The notes below the pieces were generated by a model. The model was not told the origin of the DNA and ran no database searches. It saw only the letters and a program-made list of their open reading frames with translations. The translations under genes were made by a program, and so were the position numbers. From an uncultured Bacteroidales bacterium (GTDB taxonomy: Bacteria; Bacteroidota; Bacteroidia; Bacteroidales; UBA932): a stretch of 64,000 bases of DNA. This document shows positions 19,459 through 28,782 of the stretch, one piece after another (within the stretch, counting starts at the first letter, position 1; every line of letters starts with the position of its first letter). The DNA lies in NCBI GenBank assembly GCA_934675095.1, contig CAKUPC010000004.1, forward strand, positions 1-64,000. Direction: 5' to 3'.

Positions 19459-20583
19459 ATGAAAAAGACAATGATTTTCATCGCGGCGGCGCTCACGCTC
19501 GCGTCATGCTGCGGCAAGCACACGGTGGAACTGATTCCGGAGGAGAATTTCGCGACGGAGATTGACGGGAAGCCGGTTTCGCTCTACACCCTCCACGGGG
19601 GCAGCATCACCATGCAGGTCACGAACTTCGGGGCAAGGGTGGTGAGCCTCTGGACTCCGGACAAGAAGGGCTCGTTCGAGGACGTGGTGCTGGGCTACAA
19701 CAACATAGAGTCCTACATCCACAATCCGGGGGAAAGATTCCTCGGGGCGGTCGTGGGCACATACGCCAACAGGATTGCCGGCGGAACATTCACAATCGGG
19801 GACAATGTCTATAATTTCCCGAAGAACAACAACGGGCAGACGCTTCACGGAGGACTCAAGGGCGTGGATATGCTCGTGTGGGATGTGTGCGAGGTGACGG
19901 ATTCGAGCATCGTGATGCATCTGCTGCATCCGGACGGACTCGACGGCTTCCCGGGAAACATCGACATACGCCTGAGCTATCTTCTGGACTCCGACAGCCA
20001 GTTCGTGATAAACTACACGGCGACGACCGACAAGGCGACATATTTCAACATCTCGCACCATCCGTTCTTCAACCTCAAGGGCGAGGGCAACGGGACGATT
20101 CTCGACAACGAGATGATCATCAACGCATCCGCATACATTCCGATTGACGAATACTCGATTCCATACGGCGAGATTGCGCCGGTGGAAGGCACGCCTTTCG
20201 ACTTCCGGAAGATGCACACGATCGGAGAGCGCATCGGCGAGAAAAACGAGCAGCTTGCCCACGGAGCCGGCTACGACCACAACTTCTGCATCGACCGCAA
20301 GACCGAGAACGGAGTGGAGTTCAACGCTTCCGTCTATGAGCCGAAGAGCGGCCGCTTCCTCGAAGTCTTCTCCGACCAGCCGGGTCTCCAGTTCTACAGC
20401 GGCAACTTCTTCGACGGCACCACCTGCGGAAAGTACGGAAAGCCGCTGCGCTACCGCGAGTCCATCGCGCTTGAGACGCAGCACTGGCCGGACTCCCCTC
20501 ACCACCCGAACTTCCCGACAACCCTTCTTGAGCCGGGCGACACCTACACGCAGACCTGCATCTACCGTTTCAGCGTGAAATAG
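19459..20583 (+). CDS. Aldose 1-epimerase (mutarotase), exported
   Basis: 374 aa with an N-terminal signal and Cys pair (LASCCGKH) suggesting a lipoprotein. GalM-family motifs include NFGARVVSLWTPDKKG, NRIAGGTFTIG, the catalytic His region FNISHHPFFNLKG, AHGAGYDHNFCID, and a C-terminal RESIALETQHWPDSPHHPNF block with the catalytic Glu. It interconverts alpha and beta anomers of sugars, here probably in the periplasm after glycan breakdown. The gene stands alone and ends with a long hairpin. Confidence 0.94.
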   Translation: MKKTMIFIAAALTLASCCGKHTVELIPEENFATEIDGKPVSLYTLHGGSITMQVTNFGARVVSLWTPDKKGSFEDVVLGYNNIESYIHNPGERFLGAVVGTYANRIAGGTFTIGDNVYNFPKNNNGQTLHGGLKGVDMLVWDVCEVTDSSIVMHLLHPDGLDGFPGNIDIRLSYLLDSDSQFVINYTATTDKATYFNISHHPFFNLKGEGNGTILDNEMIINASAYIPIDEYSIPYGEIAPVEGTPFDFRKMHTIGERIGEKNEQLAHGAGYDHNFCIDRKTENGVEFNASVYEPKSGRFLEVFSDQPGLQFYSGNFFDGTTCGKYGKPLRYRESIALETQHWPDSPHHPNFPTTLLEPGDTYTQTCIYRFSVK

Positions 20584-20615
20584 GCGAAAAATATTCGAAT
20601 TTACATTCTGCAAAC

Positions 20616-20659
20616 TTGCGGCAATTTTCACTTTCAATTTGAAAGGAAACTTGCCGCAA
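20616..20659 (+). terminator. Long hairpin after the aldose 1-epimerase gene
   Basis: TTGCGGCAA (20616-20624) pairs with TTGCCGCAA (20651-20659), and CTTTCAA with TTGAAAG (20631-20645) forms the tip. No long U-run follows, so termination strength is uncertain. Confidence 0.5.
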
Positions 20660-20749
20660 TCCGTAATAAACAGCGAAGAGACAGGCGAGCCATACGCACA
20701 ACAGAGGATAGCATACGCAAAAATCACCATTTGTTGGTATAGGTTTCAT

Positions 20750-20780
20750 TTTGAAATGTAAAATCAATCCCCTACATTTG
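20750..20780 (+). promoter_or_regulatory. Promoter of the TonB receptor/peptidase operon
   Basis: TTTG at 20750-20753, 19 bases of spacer, then TACATTTG at 20773-20780: an excellent match to the Bacteroidetes -33/-7 promoter. Transcription would begin near 20787. A small palindrome TTTCA-TTT-TGAAA (20744-20756) overlaps the -33 box and could be an operator. Confidence 0.7.
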
Positions 20781-20802
20781 CATCCGGTATCATATATGGA
20801 AA

Positions 20803-23643
20803 ATGAGTAAGTGTAGGTTAATCTCAATGGCGGTGATTGCCGCCGCTGCCTGTGTCAGCACATCAGTTGAGGCTGCCCCCCCCAAGAAGGCATTCACAAT
20901 AAATGGTGAGGTGGTGTCCGCCTCGGGCGGAGCGCCTGTCGATTTCGCGTCGGTAGTCGTGACCCCGTCGCAGCTCTATGCGATGACGGACAGCGAAGGA
21001 CGCTTTTCAATAGGAGAAATACCGGCGGGGACAGTCACGGTCAGCGTGCAGTTCTACGGGATGGAAGAGAAGGACACGACTTTCCGCGCTTCTGCGGGGG
21101 AGGTCGTGAGCCTGAGGCTCAAGATGAAGGAGACTTCGTTCAGGCTCGACGACGTCGTGGTCGTGGCGACCGGGAACAAGGCCGGGAGCAGCACCGCGTC
21201 CAACATCTCGCGCCAGGCCATGGACCATATGCAGACCAGTTCGCTGGCGGACGCGATGGCACTGCTGCCGGGGGTGGCGATAACCAACCCGAACCTTTCC
21301 GGGGCGCAGTCACTCACAATCAGGACGGCAGATCCGATTATTGTCGGAGAGACCCCGAGTTCCGCCTCAGTGATGAACAGCCTCGGCACGGCCGTCATCG
21401 TCGATGGCGCCCCTATGTCCAACAACGCGAACCTTCAGGCACTCAGCCCGGTCATGAGCGGAAGCGCCGGCGACGAAAGCCGATCCGGCACACCGGCAAG
21501 AGGAATGGACGTGAGGTCGCTCTCGACAGACAATGTCGAATCAATAGAAGTCATACGAGGCATCCCTTCGGCAGAATACGGAGACCTGACATCCGGCGCG
21601 GTGATTGTCAAGTCGAAGGCCGGGAAGTCTCCGCTCACGGTGCGGTTCAAGACCAACCCGAACATCTATCAGGCGTCCGCCGGAAAGGGATTCTCCCTCG
21701 GGAAGAAGGCCGGAGACCTCAACATTTCCGGAGACTACGCCTACAGCCGGAACTCACTGACAAAAAGTCATGCGTTCTACCAGCGTGCCAGCGCCAAGGC
21801 ACTCTGGACGGTGATGGCCGGCGACAGGGTCAGCGAGACGACATCCCTCACCATGAGCTTCGGACGCGACCGCAGCAAGCTCAACCCGGACGACGCTTCC
21901 TCAAGGAGGCAGTCCTACGCCAACGACCTCGGCATAGCGTTCAACACCAACGGCCGGGCATCCATAAACGGCAGCTGGCTGCGCAGCGTCAACTGGCTGG
22001 TTTCGGGAAGCCTGAACAACAAGAAATCCCACTTTGAGGACACCGCAATCAACGCGATGAACCTCTACTCAAAGTCAATGACAAGCGGGGAGGTCTATAG
22101 CAACATCGCCGGAGGACAGATATATGACGCGGACGGCAACCTCATCACCAACGTGCCGGAGGGCAGTCCCGTCAATGGCGTGGTGCTGCCGTACAGCTAC
22201 CTCTACAGATACGACATCTACGGCAAGGAAGTCAACGCCTTTGCCAAGGTCAACGCCGACTTCGCGCACAGCTGGGGAGGAGTGAACGAGAGGCTGCTCG
22301 TGGGAGCGGACTTCAAGACGGACGGCAACCTCGGAAGGGGCTCGGTCTATGACGAGGACTACCCTCCGTTCCGCAACATCAACAACGCCGAGTCCGGCTA
22401 CAGGGCAAGGCCGTACTACGAAATCCCGTTCATCAACCAGTTCGGGCTCTACGCCGAGAACTACTTCAACTGGAATTTCGCGGACAGGGCACTCAATGTC
22501 GTCGCCGGCGTGCGCTACGACAACGTTAACGGTCTCAGTTCCGTCGCTCCGCGAATCAACGCCTCTCTGGACATATTCCCGTGGGCAACCGTGCGCGGAG
22601 GATACGGACTCACGTCGAAGGCTCCGACCTCATATTACCTCTACCCGAACAAGTCCTACCACGACTACATCCTCTACAACGGAATGCAGGCCGACCTTCC
22701 GGAGAACGAGCAGCTGCTCATAGCGAAGACCGACATCTATGACGCGACGAACCCGGATCTTGAAATCGCCGTGAACCGCAAGGCCGAACTGGGACTTGAC
22801 TTCAACTTCGGAGGACACTACAGAATCAGCGTGACGGCCTACGACGAGCGGATGGACAACGGCTACGGCTACGGCACCGACATCAGCTCATTCATCTGGT
22901 ATCAGGCGACGACATACGAGGTCGATCACAAGGATGAGGGACAGCGCCCGGTGCTGAAGGAGGGTACTACCTACAACCTGTTCTACACGGTCTATAAGCC
23001 GCTGAACAACGTGAAGTCGCGCAACAGCGGAGTGGAGTACGAGATTGACCTCGGCAGGTTCGACGCAATCAGGACATCGTTCTACATCAACGGAGCATGG
23101 ATGCGCAGCTCAAGTACGAACAATGGCTATTCGTTCGGGACACGAGTAAAGACCGGAACTCCGGAGAAGAACATCGGCATCTACGAAAAGGAGCTCAGGA
23201 AGAACTGTTCTGAAGTGCTGAACACCACTCTGAGAGTAACTCACAACATCCCTAAGGTTGGGCTCGCCGTGACGCTCACAGGGCAGGTGAACTGGTACAG
23301 CAAGTACTGGACGGAGTACGGGAACGACACTATGTTCATCAAATACATCTCACGCAAGGACGGTCAGGTGCATGACTTCGACCCTGCGCTCAAGGGCGAC
23401 GAGGAGTTCTCCTATATGTTCCCGACACTCAACGACAACAGGTTCATCGCGGAAAAATATTTCCCTACCCTGCTCTTCAACCTCAACGTGAGCAAGGAAA
23501 TCGGGGAAATCTTCACGGCGTCGTTCTATGTGAACAATATGTTCAACAGCCGACCGCTCTACAAATCGAAGCGTGACGGAAGCTACGACGAACTGGGCAT
23601 TCCTATCTTCTTCGGATTCGAGTTCAAGGTGGCAATCAAATAG
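20803..23643 (+). CDS. TonB-dependent outer-membrane receptor
   Basis: 946 aa with a signal peptide, an N-terminal carboxypeptidase-like domain (FTINGEVVSASGGAPVDFASVVV to about residue 105), a plug (MDHMQTSSLADAMALLPGV, SIEVIRGIPSAEYGDLTSGAVIVK) and a long barrel ending in FFGFEFKVAIK. It lacks the SusC signature and has no SusD partner, so it belongs to the siderophore/haem/metal-type receptors. It is first in a tight same-strand run through the HmuY-like gene, with gaps of 39, 44 and about 8 bp and then overlaps. The context suggests haem or metal-complex import; the ligand is inference. Confidence 0.93.
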   Translation: MSKCRLISMAVIAAAACVSTSVEAAPPKKAFTINGEVVSASGGAPVDFASVVVTPSQLYAMTDSEGRFSIGEIPAGTVTVSVQFYGMEEKDTTFRASAGEVVSLRLKMKETSFRLDDVVVVATGNKAGSSTASNISRQAMDHMQTSSLADAMALLPGVAITNPNLSGAQSLTIRTADPIIVGETPSSASVMNSLGTAVIVDGAPMSNNANLQALSPVMSGSAGDESRSGTPARGMDVRSLSTDNVESIEVIRGIPSAEYGDLTSGAVIVKSKAGKSPLTVRFKTNPNIYQASAGKGFSLGKKAGDLNISGDYAYSRNSLTKSHAFYQRASAKALWTVMAGDRVSETTSLTMSFGRDRSKLNPDDASSRRQSYANDLGIAFNTNGRASINGSWLRSVNWLVSGSLNNKKSHFEDTAINAMNLYSKSMTSGEVYSNIAGGQIYDADGNLITNVPEGSPVNGVVLPYSYLYRYDIYGKEVNAFAKVNADFAHSWGGVNERLLVGADFKTDGNLGRGSVYDEDYPPFRNINNAESGYRARPYYEIPFINQFGLYAENYFNWNFADRALNVVAGVRYDNVNGLSSVAPRINASLDIFPWATVRGGYGLTSKAPTSYYLYPNKSYHDYILYNGMQADLPENEQLLIAKTDIYDATNPDLEIAVNRKAELGLDFNFGGHYRISVTAYDERMDNGYGYGTDISSFIWYQATTYEVDHKDEGQRPVLKEGTTYNLFYTVYKPLNNVKSRNSGVEYEIDLGRFDAIRTSFYINGAWMRSSSTNNGYSFGTRVKTGTPEKNIGIYEKELRKNCSEVLNTTLRVTHNIPKVGLAVTLTGQVNWYSKYWTEYGNDTMFIKYISRKDGQVHDFDPALKGDEEFSYMFPTLNDNRFIAEKYFPTLLFNLNVSKEIGEIFTASFYVNNMFNSRPLYKSKRDGSYDELGIPIFFGFEFKVAIK

Positions 23644-23682
23644 GCAAAGTTTTAATTATTATCGGTTAAATATCATTAAGTT

Positions 23683-24972
23683 ATGAAACATTCAGCAATC
23701 GCCGTATTGGCATTTGCGGTTCTGGCGGCAGTGGGTTGCCAGAAGACCGGGACGAAAACCATCAGCGTCAACGTGAAGATTGACGAGGCCAAGCTTGAGG
23801 CTGCAGGAGTGCCTGCGCCTGAAAGCTATGATGTTAAACTTTCAAACTTCTCGACCGGAGCGGTCGTCGAGGTTCAGACGGAGAACGGGATAGCAACGGC
23901 AGAGGGAATCGTGCCGGGAGTCTATAGCGTGACTGCCAGCGGTGCGCAGGTGGTAGGCGGCTTCAACTACACCATTGCGGGCGCAAACAGCAACGTGAGC
24001 CTGCTCAACGACAATGACGAGGTGACTGTAGCCGTCGAGGCCGTCAAGGAAGCGGCGCTCGTTTTCAAGGAGATTTACTACACGGGATGCAGTTTCCCGA
24101 ACATAGACCCTGCTACCGGCAAGCCGATAATAGATGAGGAGACAGGGCAGGAGGCGACAAGCACCTATTTCCGCGACCAGTTCTACGAGATTTACAACAA
24201 CAGCACCGAGGTGGTATATGCTGACAGCCTGTGCATCTGCACTACCATCTACGCCAGCGATTTCACCGACAACCTCGTGTATCAGTGGCCGATAAAGAAT
24301 CCGGATCAGTATGTGTTCACCGGTAAGATATGGCAGATTCCGGGGGACGGTACAAAATATCCGATACAGCCGGGCGAGTCAATCGTTATAGCACAATGGG
24401 GAACGAACCATAAGGCAAAGACTCTCACGGACGGTCATTCTCCGGTGGATTTGAGCGGAGCCGAGTTCGAAGCGCTGGAGAAAGAAGGGACGACATGGGA
24501 CGGAATAGTGCTGACGGACAACAATGCAATAAATATGGCTATGGCCGTCAATGCCTCAGGGTACAACACCCCGCAATGGCTTACTCCTGTCGGAGGCGCA
24601 AGATACGTCCTCTTCAGACCGGCCCATAAACTCAAGAATGAGGATTTCCTGACACCGACAAACGACGATTATGGCGCGTCAAACGCCCGTGAAGTACCGA
24701 TTGCGGAAGTCATCGACGCAGTCCAGTCAGTCGATGGCGAGACAGGCATGAACCTGCTCGGTCTGCCTACCGTGCTTGACGCCGGCGGAATATGGTGCTC
24801 AGGCTCTTATGTCGGGGAAAGCATCGCGAGAAAAATCAAGGAGACCCGCGAGGACGGCACAATCGTATATCAGGACACCAACAACACGACAAATGACTTC
24901 GAGGTCAAGACCGACCCGCAGGTCAGGAGGAACGGTGCGAAGGTTCCGTCTTGGAATACTTGGATTAAGTAA
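23683..24972 (+). CDS. DUF4876-type lipoprotein
   Basis: 429 aa. A signal peptide with a lipobox (AAVGCQKTG) precedes an Ig/CNA-B-like domain of about 100 residues (TISVNVKIDEAKLEA, YSVTASGAQVV). The rest resembles DUF4876: EIYYTGC, YFRDQFYEIYNNSTEVVYADSL and PGESIVIAQWGTNHK, with a lamin-tail-like beta fold feel. The family is typical next to TonB receptors in Bacteroidetes. A role as surface-exposed partner of the receptor is inferred from operon position only. Confidence 0.8.
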   Translation: MKHSAIAVLAFAVLAAVGCQKTGTKTISVNVKIDEAKLEAAGVPAPESYDVKLSNFSTGAVVEVQTENGIATAEGIVPGVYSVTASGAQVVGGFNYTIAGANSNVSLLNDNDEVTVAVEAVKEAALVFKEIYYTGCSFPNIDPATGKPIIDEETGQEATSTYFRDQFYEIYNNSTEVVYADSLCICTTIYASDFTDNLVYQWPIKNPDQYVFTGKIWQIPGDGTKYPIQPGESIVIAQWGTNHKAKTLTDGHSPVDLSGAEFEALEKEGTTWDGIVLTDNNAINMAMAVNASGYNTPQWLTPVGGARYVLFRPAHKLKNEDFLTPTNDDYGASNAREVPIAEVIDAVQSVDGETGMNLLGLPTVLDAGGIWCSGSYVGESIARKIKETREDGTIVYQDTNNTTNDFEVKTDPQVRRNGAKVPSWNTWIK

Positions 24973-24990
24973 CATTAATATTTGGAAGTA

Positions 24991-25012
24991 TTTTCGAGGA
25001 TAGATTTCTTTT
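24991..25012. repeat. Partial copy of the 17-kb palindromic repeat, in a 5' leader
   Basis: Twenty-two bases with core CGAGGATAGATTTC match 17051-17072 at 21 of 22 positions. It ends four bases before the ATG of the DUF6850 gene, so the repeat fragment now forms that gene's ribosome-binding leader. Confidence 0.6.
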
Positions 25013-25016
25013 TGAA

Positions 25017-26558
25017 ATGAAGAGAATTATCGCAATATCCGCCATACTCGTCTGTCTGGGCGCATTAACTGCCCGGGCAGGCGAGCCGGCGGGCACGGCA
25101 AGGAACATGGTCCTGAAAGAGACGGCCGAACGCAATGCCCTTTGGGCAGGAAGTTCCTCAGCAGCCGGTCTGGCATTCACGCCCTATGGAATATTCAACA
25201 GTCTCGACCTCAGCTATGACGGAGGATTCGGGGAGTTCCGGAAAAACGGGGTCGGAAAGACGACTTCGGAGATTTCCCTGAACACGTCCGGATCGGCGTA
25301 CATCGGGAAGTTCCTTGCTACGGGAGGGTTCTCTTTCAGAAACATCTTCGACCGCGACGCGCTCTACAACGTGCTGATGTACGAGCTTGAGGACAACATG
25401 CCCTACTACCCGATTGACGACAAGTCCAGCGGATGGAACAGGCAGGAGTACCTGCTGAACGCGGGACTGTCCTCCCCCGTGCTCTGGGACAGGGTGGCGT
25501 TCGGTCTGAATTTCGACTACACGACGAAGGTGGGCGCGAAGCAGCTCGACCCGCGCGGGGAGACCTACAGGTACAGCGTGAAGGTCACCCCGTCGGTGGC
25601 GGTGCGTCTCGGGAGGAGCATCCTGGGCATCAGCGGGTTCTACACCAACGGATTCGAGAGGGCCGAGGTCTCCAACAATAACAACTGGAAAGACCCGAAG
25701 GTGTGGGAGCACCGGGGACTCGGCGAAAGCACCCAGAACAAGGTCGGAGGAAACGACGGCATGAAGGCTCACACCTACCGCACCCACCGCTACGGCGGGG
25801 CGCTTCAGTACTCGCTCGGGGAAGTCCTTTTCATCGAGACCGGATTTGAGCACCGCACGACCCTCGGAATCGAGAATCCGGAGCTGCCGAAGAAGCTCGG
25901 CTCCATCAGCGAGAATGACATCACGCTCAACGCGGCATGGCTTTTCGGAAAGGGCAAGTCCGACAAGCTTTCCCTCGACGCGCTGTGCAGCCTCACGGAC
26001 GGAATTGAGTATGTCCAGAAGCTGAACACGGCGGCCTACCAGCAGGAGTGGATGGTCCTCAGCACCAACGAGATGTCCTCCTTCACCGGAATCAGCGCGA
26101 AGCTCGGATATGACCACCTTTTCGGTGCGGCCGACCCGAGGGGCTACAGCTGGAAGGTCGGCGCCGAGGCGAGCTTCGACCTGTTCGACCAGAGCTACCT
26201 CTCCCCCGCCTCGACTTCCAACACGATGAGGGTCTATGGAGGAGTGCTCGCAGACAAGCATTTCAGGATGCGTAAGTCATCGCTGGTTCTGGGTCTGCAA
26301 GCGGGCTATGCCGCAGGACTCGGCGCAGGGTATAACTGCCTGAGCACGAAGATTTACGACACGCCCGAGGCCATGCTCAACGATCAGGCCAACTGGCTGA
26401 ACGCAAGCTTCCTGAAGGCCGGCGGGCGCATTGACTGGACAATCCGTGAAGGCAGGAAGGTCAGCTGGACGCTCGGCGCGAGAGCCGACTACATCCGGGC
26501 CGTGGCACTCGGCAAGGACAGGACGGTATGCTCCGCATCATTCGGAATACTATTTTAA
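25017..26558 (+). CDS. DUF6850-type outer-membrane beta-barrel protein
   Basis: 513 aa, signal peptide (MKRIIAISAILVCLGALTAR), then alternating amphipathic strands rich in Tyr, Gly and Phe and a terminal aromatic strand ending CSASFGILF, as in outer-membrane barrels. DUF6850 proteins co-occur with DUF4876 and TonB receptors. Function is unknown; in this operon it could be a second porin-like channel or assembly partner. The following C25 gene starts just after its stop codon. Confidence 0.75.
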   Translation: MKRIIAISAILVCLGALTARAGEPAGTARNMVLKETAERNALWAGSSSAAGLAFTPYGIFNSLDLSYDGGFGEFRKNGVGKTTSEISLNTSGSAYIGKFLATGGFSFRNIFDRDALYNVLMYELEDNMPYYPIDDKSSGWNRQEYLLNAGLSSPVLWDRVAFGLNFDYTTKVGAKQLDPRGETYRYSVKVTPSVAVRLGRSILGISGFYTNGFERAEVSNNNNWKDPKVWEHRGLGESTQNKVGGNDGMKAHTYRTHRYGGALQYSLGEVLFIETGFEHRTTLGIENPELPKKLGSISENDITLNAAWLFGKGKSDKLSLDALCSLTDGIEYVQKLNTAAYQQEWMVLSTNEMSSFTGISAKLGYDHLFGAADPRGYSWKVGAEASFDLFDQSYLSPASTSNTMRVYGGVLADKHFRMRKSSLVLGLQAGYAAGLGAGYNCLSTKIYDTPEAMLNDQANWLNASFLKAGGRIDWTIREGRKVSWTLGARADYIRAVALGKDRTVCSASFGILF

Positions 26559-26566
26559 AAATTTAT

Positions 26567-28738
26567 ATGTCAAACAGGATATTACTGACTTATGCCGCAA
26601 TACTCCTCTCCGCCTCCGCCGCCCCGGCACAGCCGCACTCGTTTGCGGTCGTCACCGACGCCGGAACGCTGAAGAACTGCGGCCCGGCAATAGAGGCATA
26701 TCGAAAGTCCGTCTGTTCAGACGGACTTGACGCGTTTATTGCAGCCAAGGACTGGGCAAGTCCGGACGAGCTGAGGGACAGCCTCATTCACTATCACAAG
26801 ACAAAGGCTCTCGAAGGGGCGGTGTTCATCGGCGACATCCCGATTGCAATGGTCACCGGTGCACAGCACCTCACCTCCGCGTTCAAGATGGACGAGGGAG
26901 GGAGATGGCCGATGAGGGACTGCTCCGTGCCGTCGGACAGGTTCTACGACGATTTCGACCTAAAGTTCAGGAGCCTCGGACGCGACAGCGTGGAGACAAA
27001 CTTTTTCTACTACTCTCTCGCACCCGACTCGCCGCAGCATATCGGCTGCGACATCTACACCGGCCGCATCAAGTCTTCGGAGAAAAGGGGCGACAAGTAC
27101 GGGGAAATCTCCCGCTACCTGCTCAAGGCGGCCGCTGCCAAGTCGCAGCGGAACAGGCTCGATCATCTGATGTCGTACAGCGGGAGCGGCTCGTTCTCGA
27201 ACAGCCTCACGGCGTGGAAGGACGAGACCATAACCCTCCACGAGCAGATTCCCGAGGCATTCACAAGCTCTGACGGGGCGAAGTTCTATGTCTTTGCGAT
27301 GTACCCGAATATGAAGGACATCCTTCTGAAGGAAATCGTGCGCGACGAACTCGACCTCGCGATTTTCCACGAGCACGGTGTCCCGGAAAGACAGTATGTC
27401 ACGGACACGCCGCACCCGGACGAGATGGACGGCTACTACAAGGACGCGAGATACCGCATCCGGCAGCAGATAAGGAGCGCGGTCGAAAGGGGGAAGGACG
27501 CGGAGGAGGTGAAGGCAGGGATTGTCGGGAAATATGGCCTCACCCGTGAATGGGTCGATGACTGGGCAGACCCGAAGCTTGCCGTCGAGGACTCGCTCTA
27601 CGACGCGGCTACGGGAATAATGCTCGACGACATCGCGGAAACCGCCCCGAACGTGTGCGTGACCATATTCGACGCCTGCTACAACGGAGATTTCAGGGAG
27701 GACGACTGCATAGCCTCGCGCTACATCTTCTCCGGCGGCAAGGCGCTCGTCGGCATAGGCAACTCCGTGAATGTCCTTCAGGACAAGTCGTCGTCCGACC
27801 TTCTCGGAATGCTCGCGCAGGGCTACAGGGTCGGGGAATGGATGCAGCAGGTCAATATCCTCGAATCCCACATACTCGGCGACCCGACGTTCCGTTTCAC
27901 GGCAGCGGAGGGCGCGGTCCGTCCGGACCTTGGAAACACAAGCTGCCGCTACTGGCTGAAATACACCGGAGAGAAATACCCCTGCGACATCAGGGGACTC
28001 GCGCTCCATAAACTCTTCTCGCTGGGCTACAAGGACATGAGCCCGCTCCTTTTCAGGACATGGCAGGAGTCCGGCGAATATATGCTCCGCCTCCAGTGCC
28101 TCCACCTGCTCGCCCACTATGCGGGCGGAAACTACGAAAAGGTTCTGAAGGACGGCGCCGACGACCCGTACGAGTTCATACGCCGCAAGTCGGCCTACTA
28201 CATGGGCAAGGTCGGCACGCCGGAGATGGCCGACGCGCTTGCGGAACTCTACCTCCGCGACTACAACTCGCTGCGCGTGGCGCATAATGTCGGTTTTGTC
28301 TGCGCCCATTTCCCTGACAGCCTGTTCCTCAAGGACTTCGATAGGAAATTTGCGGAGGCCGGATGGATTTACGACCGCGAAAGGTTCCGGGAGAAGGCCG
28401 AAAGGCAGTTCAGACAGTCTTTCTCAATAGAGTCGGCGACAGGCAAGGCTCTTGATGACCGTTCCGACAGGTTCAGGGAGTTCTACATCAGCGGGATGAG
28501 GAACCAGCCTTATCCGCAGTATGCCGGGAAGCTGCTTGAAATTGTCCGCGACGCCGACGAGAGCGAGGCGACGAGGATTCAGTGCGCCGAAGTGCTCGGA
28601 TGGTTCGTGAGGGCATGGAACAGGAAGGAGATAATCTGCGGGATTGATGTTTATCTGAATTCGGAGAATGAGATTCCGGCTGCCGTAAGGGAGGAACTTG
28701 TGAAGACGAGAAGCCGTCTTGCATATTACACTAAGTGA
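26567..28738 (+). CDS. C25 (gingipain-like) family cysteine peptidase, copy 1
   Basis: 723 aa from MSNRILLTYAAILLSASAAP (signal peptide); an in-frame ATG at 26528 inside the preceding gene is less likely. The clan CD fold is shown by EGAVFIGDIPI, SDRFYDDFDL, a catalytic His in LAIFHEHG (about His270) and catalytic Cys in VTIFDACYNGDF (about Cys371), then ALVGIGNSVNVLQD and SHILGDPTFRF. Residues about 470-723 are helical and HEAT-like. No type IX secretion C-terminal domain is seen, so it probably stays in the periplasm or is held by partners. Real gingipains cut after Arg or Lys; the specificity here is unknown. Confidence 0.82.
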   Translation: MSNRILLTYAAILLSASAAPAQPHSFAVVTDAGTLKNCGPAIEAYRKSVCSDGLDAFIAAKDWASPDELRDSLIHYHKTKALEGAVFIGDIPIAMVTGAQHLTSAFKMDEGGRWPMRDCSVPSDRFYDDFDLKFRSLGRDSVETNFFYYSLAPDSPQHIGCDIYTGRIKSSEKRGDKYGEISRYLLKAAAAKSQRNRLDHLMSYSGSGSFSNSLTAWKDETITLHEQIPEAFTSSDGAKFYVFAMYPNMKDILLKEIVRDELDLAIFHEHGVPERQYVTDTPHPDEMDGYYKDARYRIRQQIRSAVERGKDAEEVKAGIVGKYGLTREWVDDWADPKLAVEDSLYDAATGIMLDDIAETAPNVCVTIFDACYNGDFREDDCIASRYIFSGGKALVGIGNSVNVLQDKSSSDLLGMLAQGYRVGEWMQQVNILESHILGDPTFRFTAAEGAVRPDLGNTSCRYWLKYTGEKYPCDIRGLALHKLFSLGYKDMSPLLFRTWQESGEYMLRLQCLHLLAHYAGGNYEKVLKDGADDPYEFIRRKSAYYMGKVGTPEMADALAELYLRDYNSLRVAHNVGFVCAHFPDSLFLKDFDRKFAEAGWIYDRERFREKAERQFRQSFSIESATGKALDDRSDRFREFYISGMRNQPYPQYAGKLLEIVRDADESEATRIQCAEVLGWFVRAWNRKEIICGIDVYLNSENEIPAAVREELVKTRSRLAYYTK

Positions 28739-28782
28739 GAACACTCAATCTGAGCCAAATTATTTCTTTCACATTTCTAAAC

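Noticed and set aside
19504-20730. 408-codon minus-strand frame opposite the aldose epimerase
   Set aside because: Shadow frame; composition and motifs support only the plus-strand gene.
26960-28309. 449-codon minus-strand frame opposite C25 copy 1
   Set aside because: Shadow frame; the plus-strand protein has catalytic motifs and the antisense product has none.
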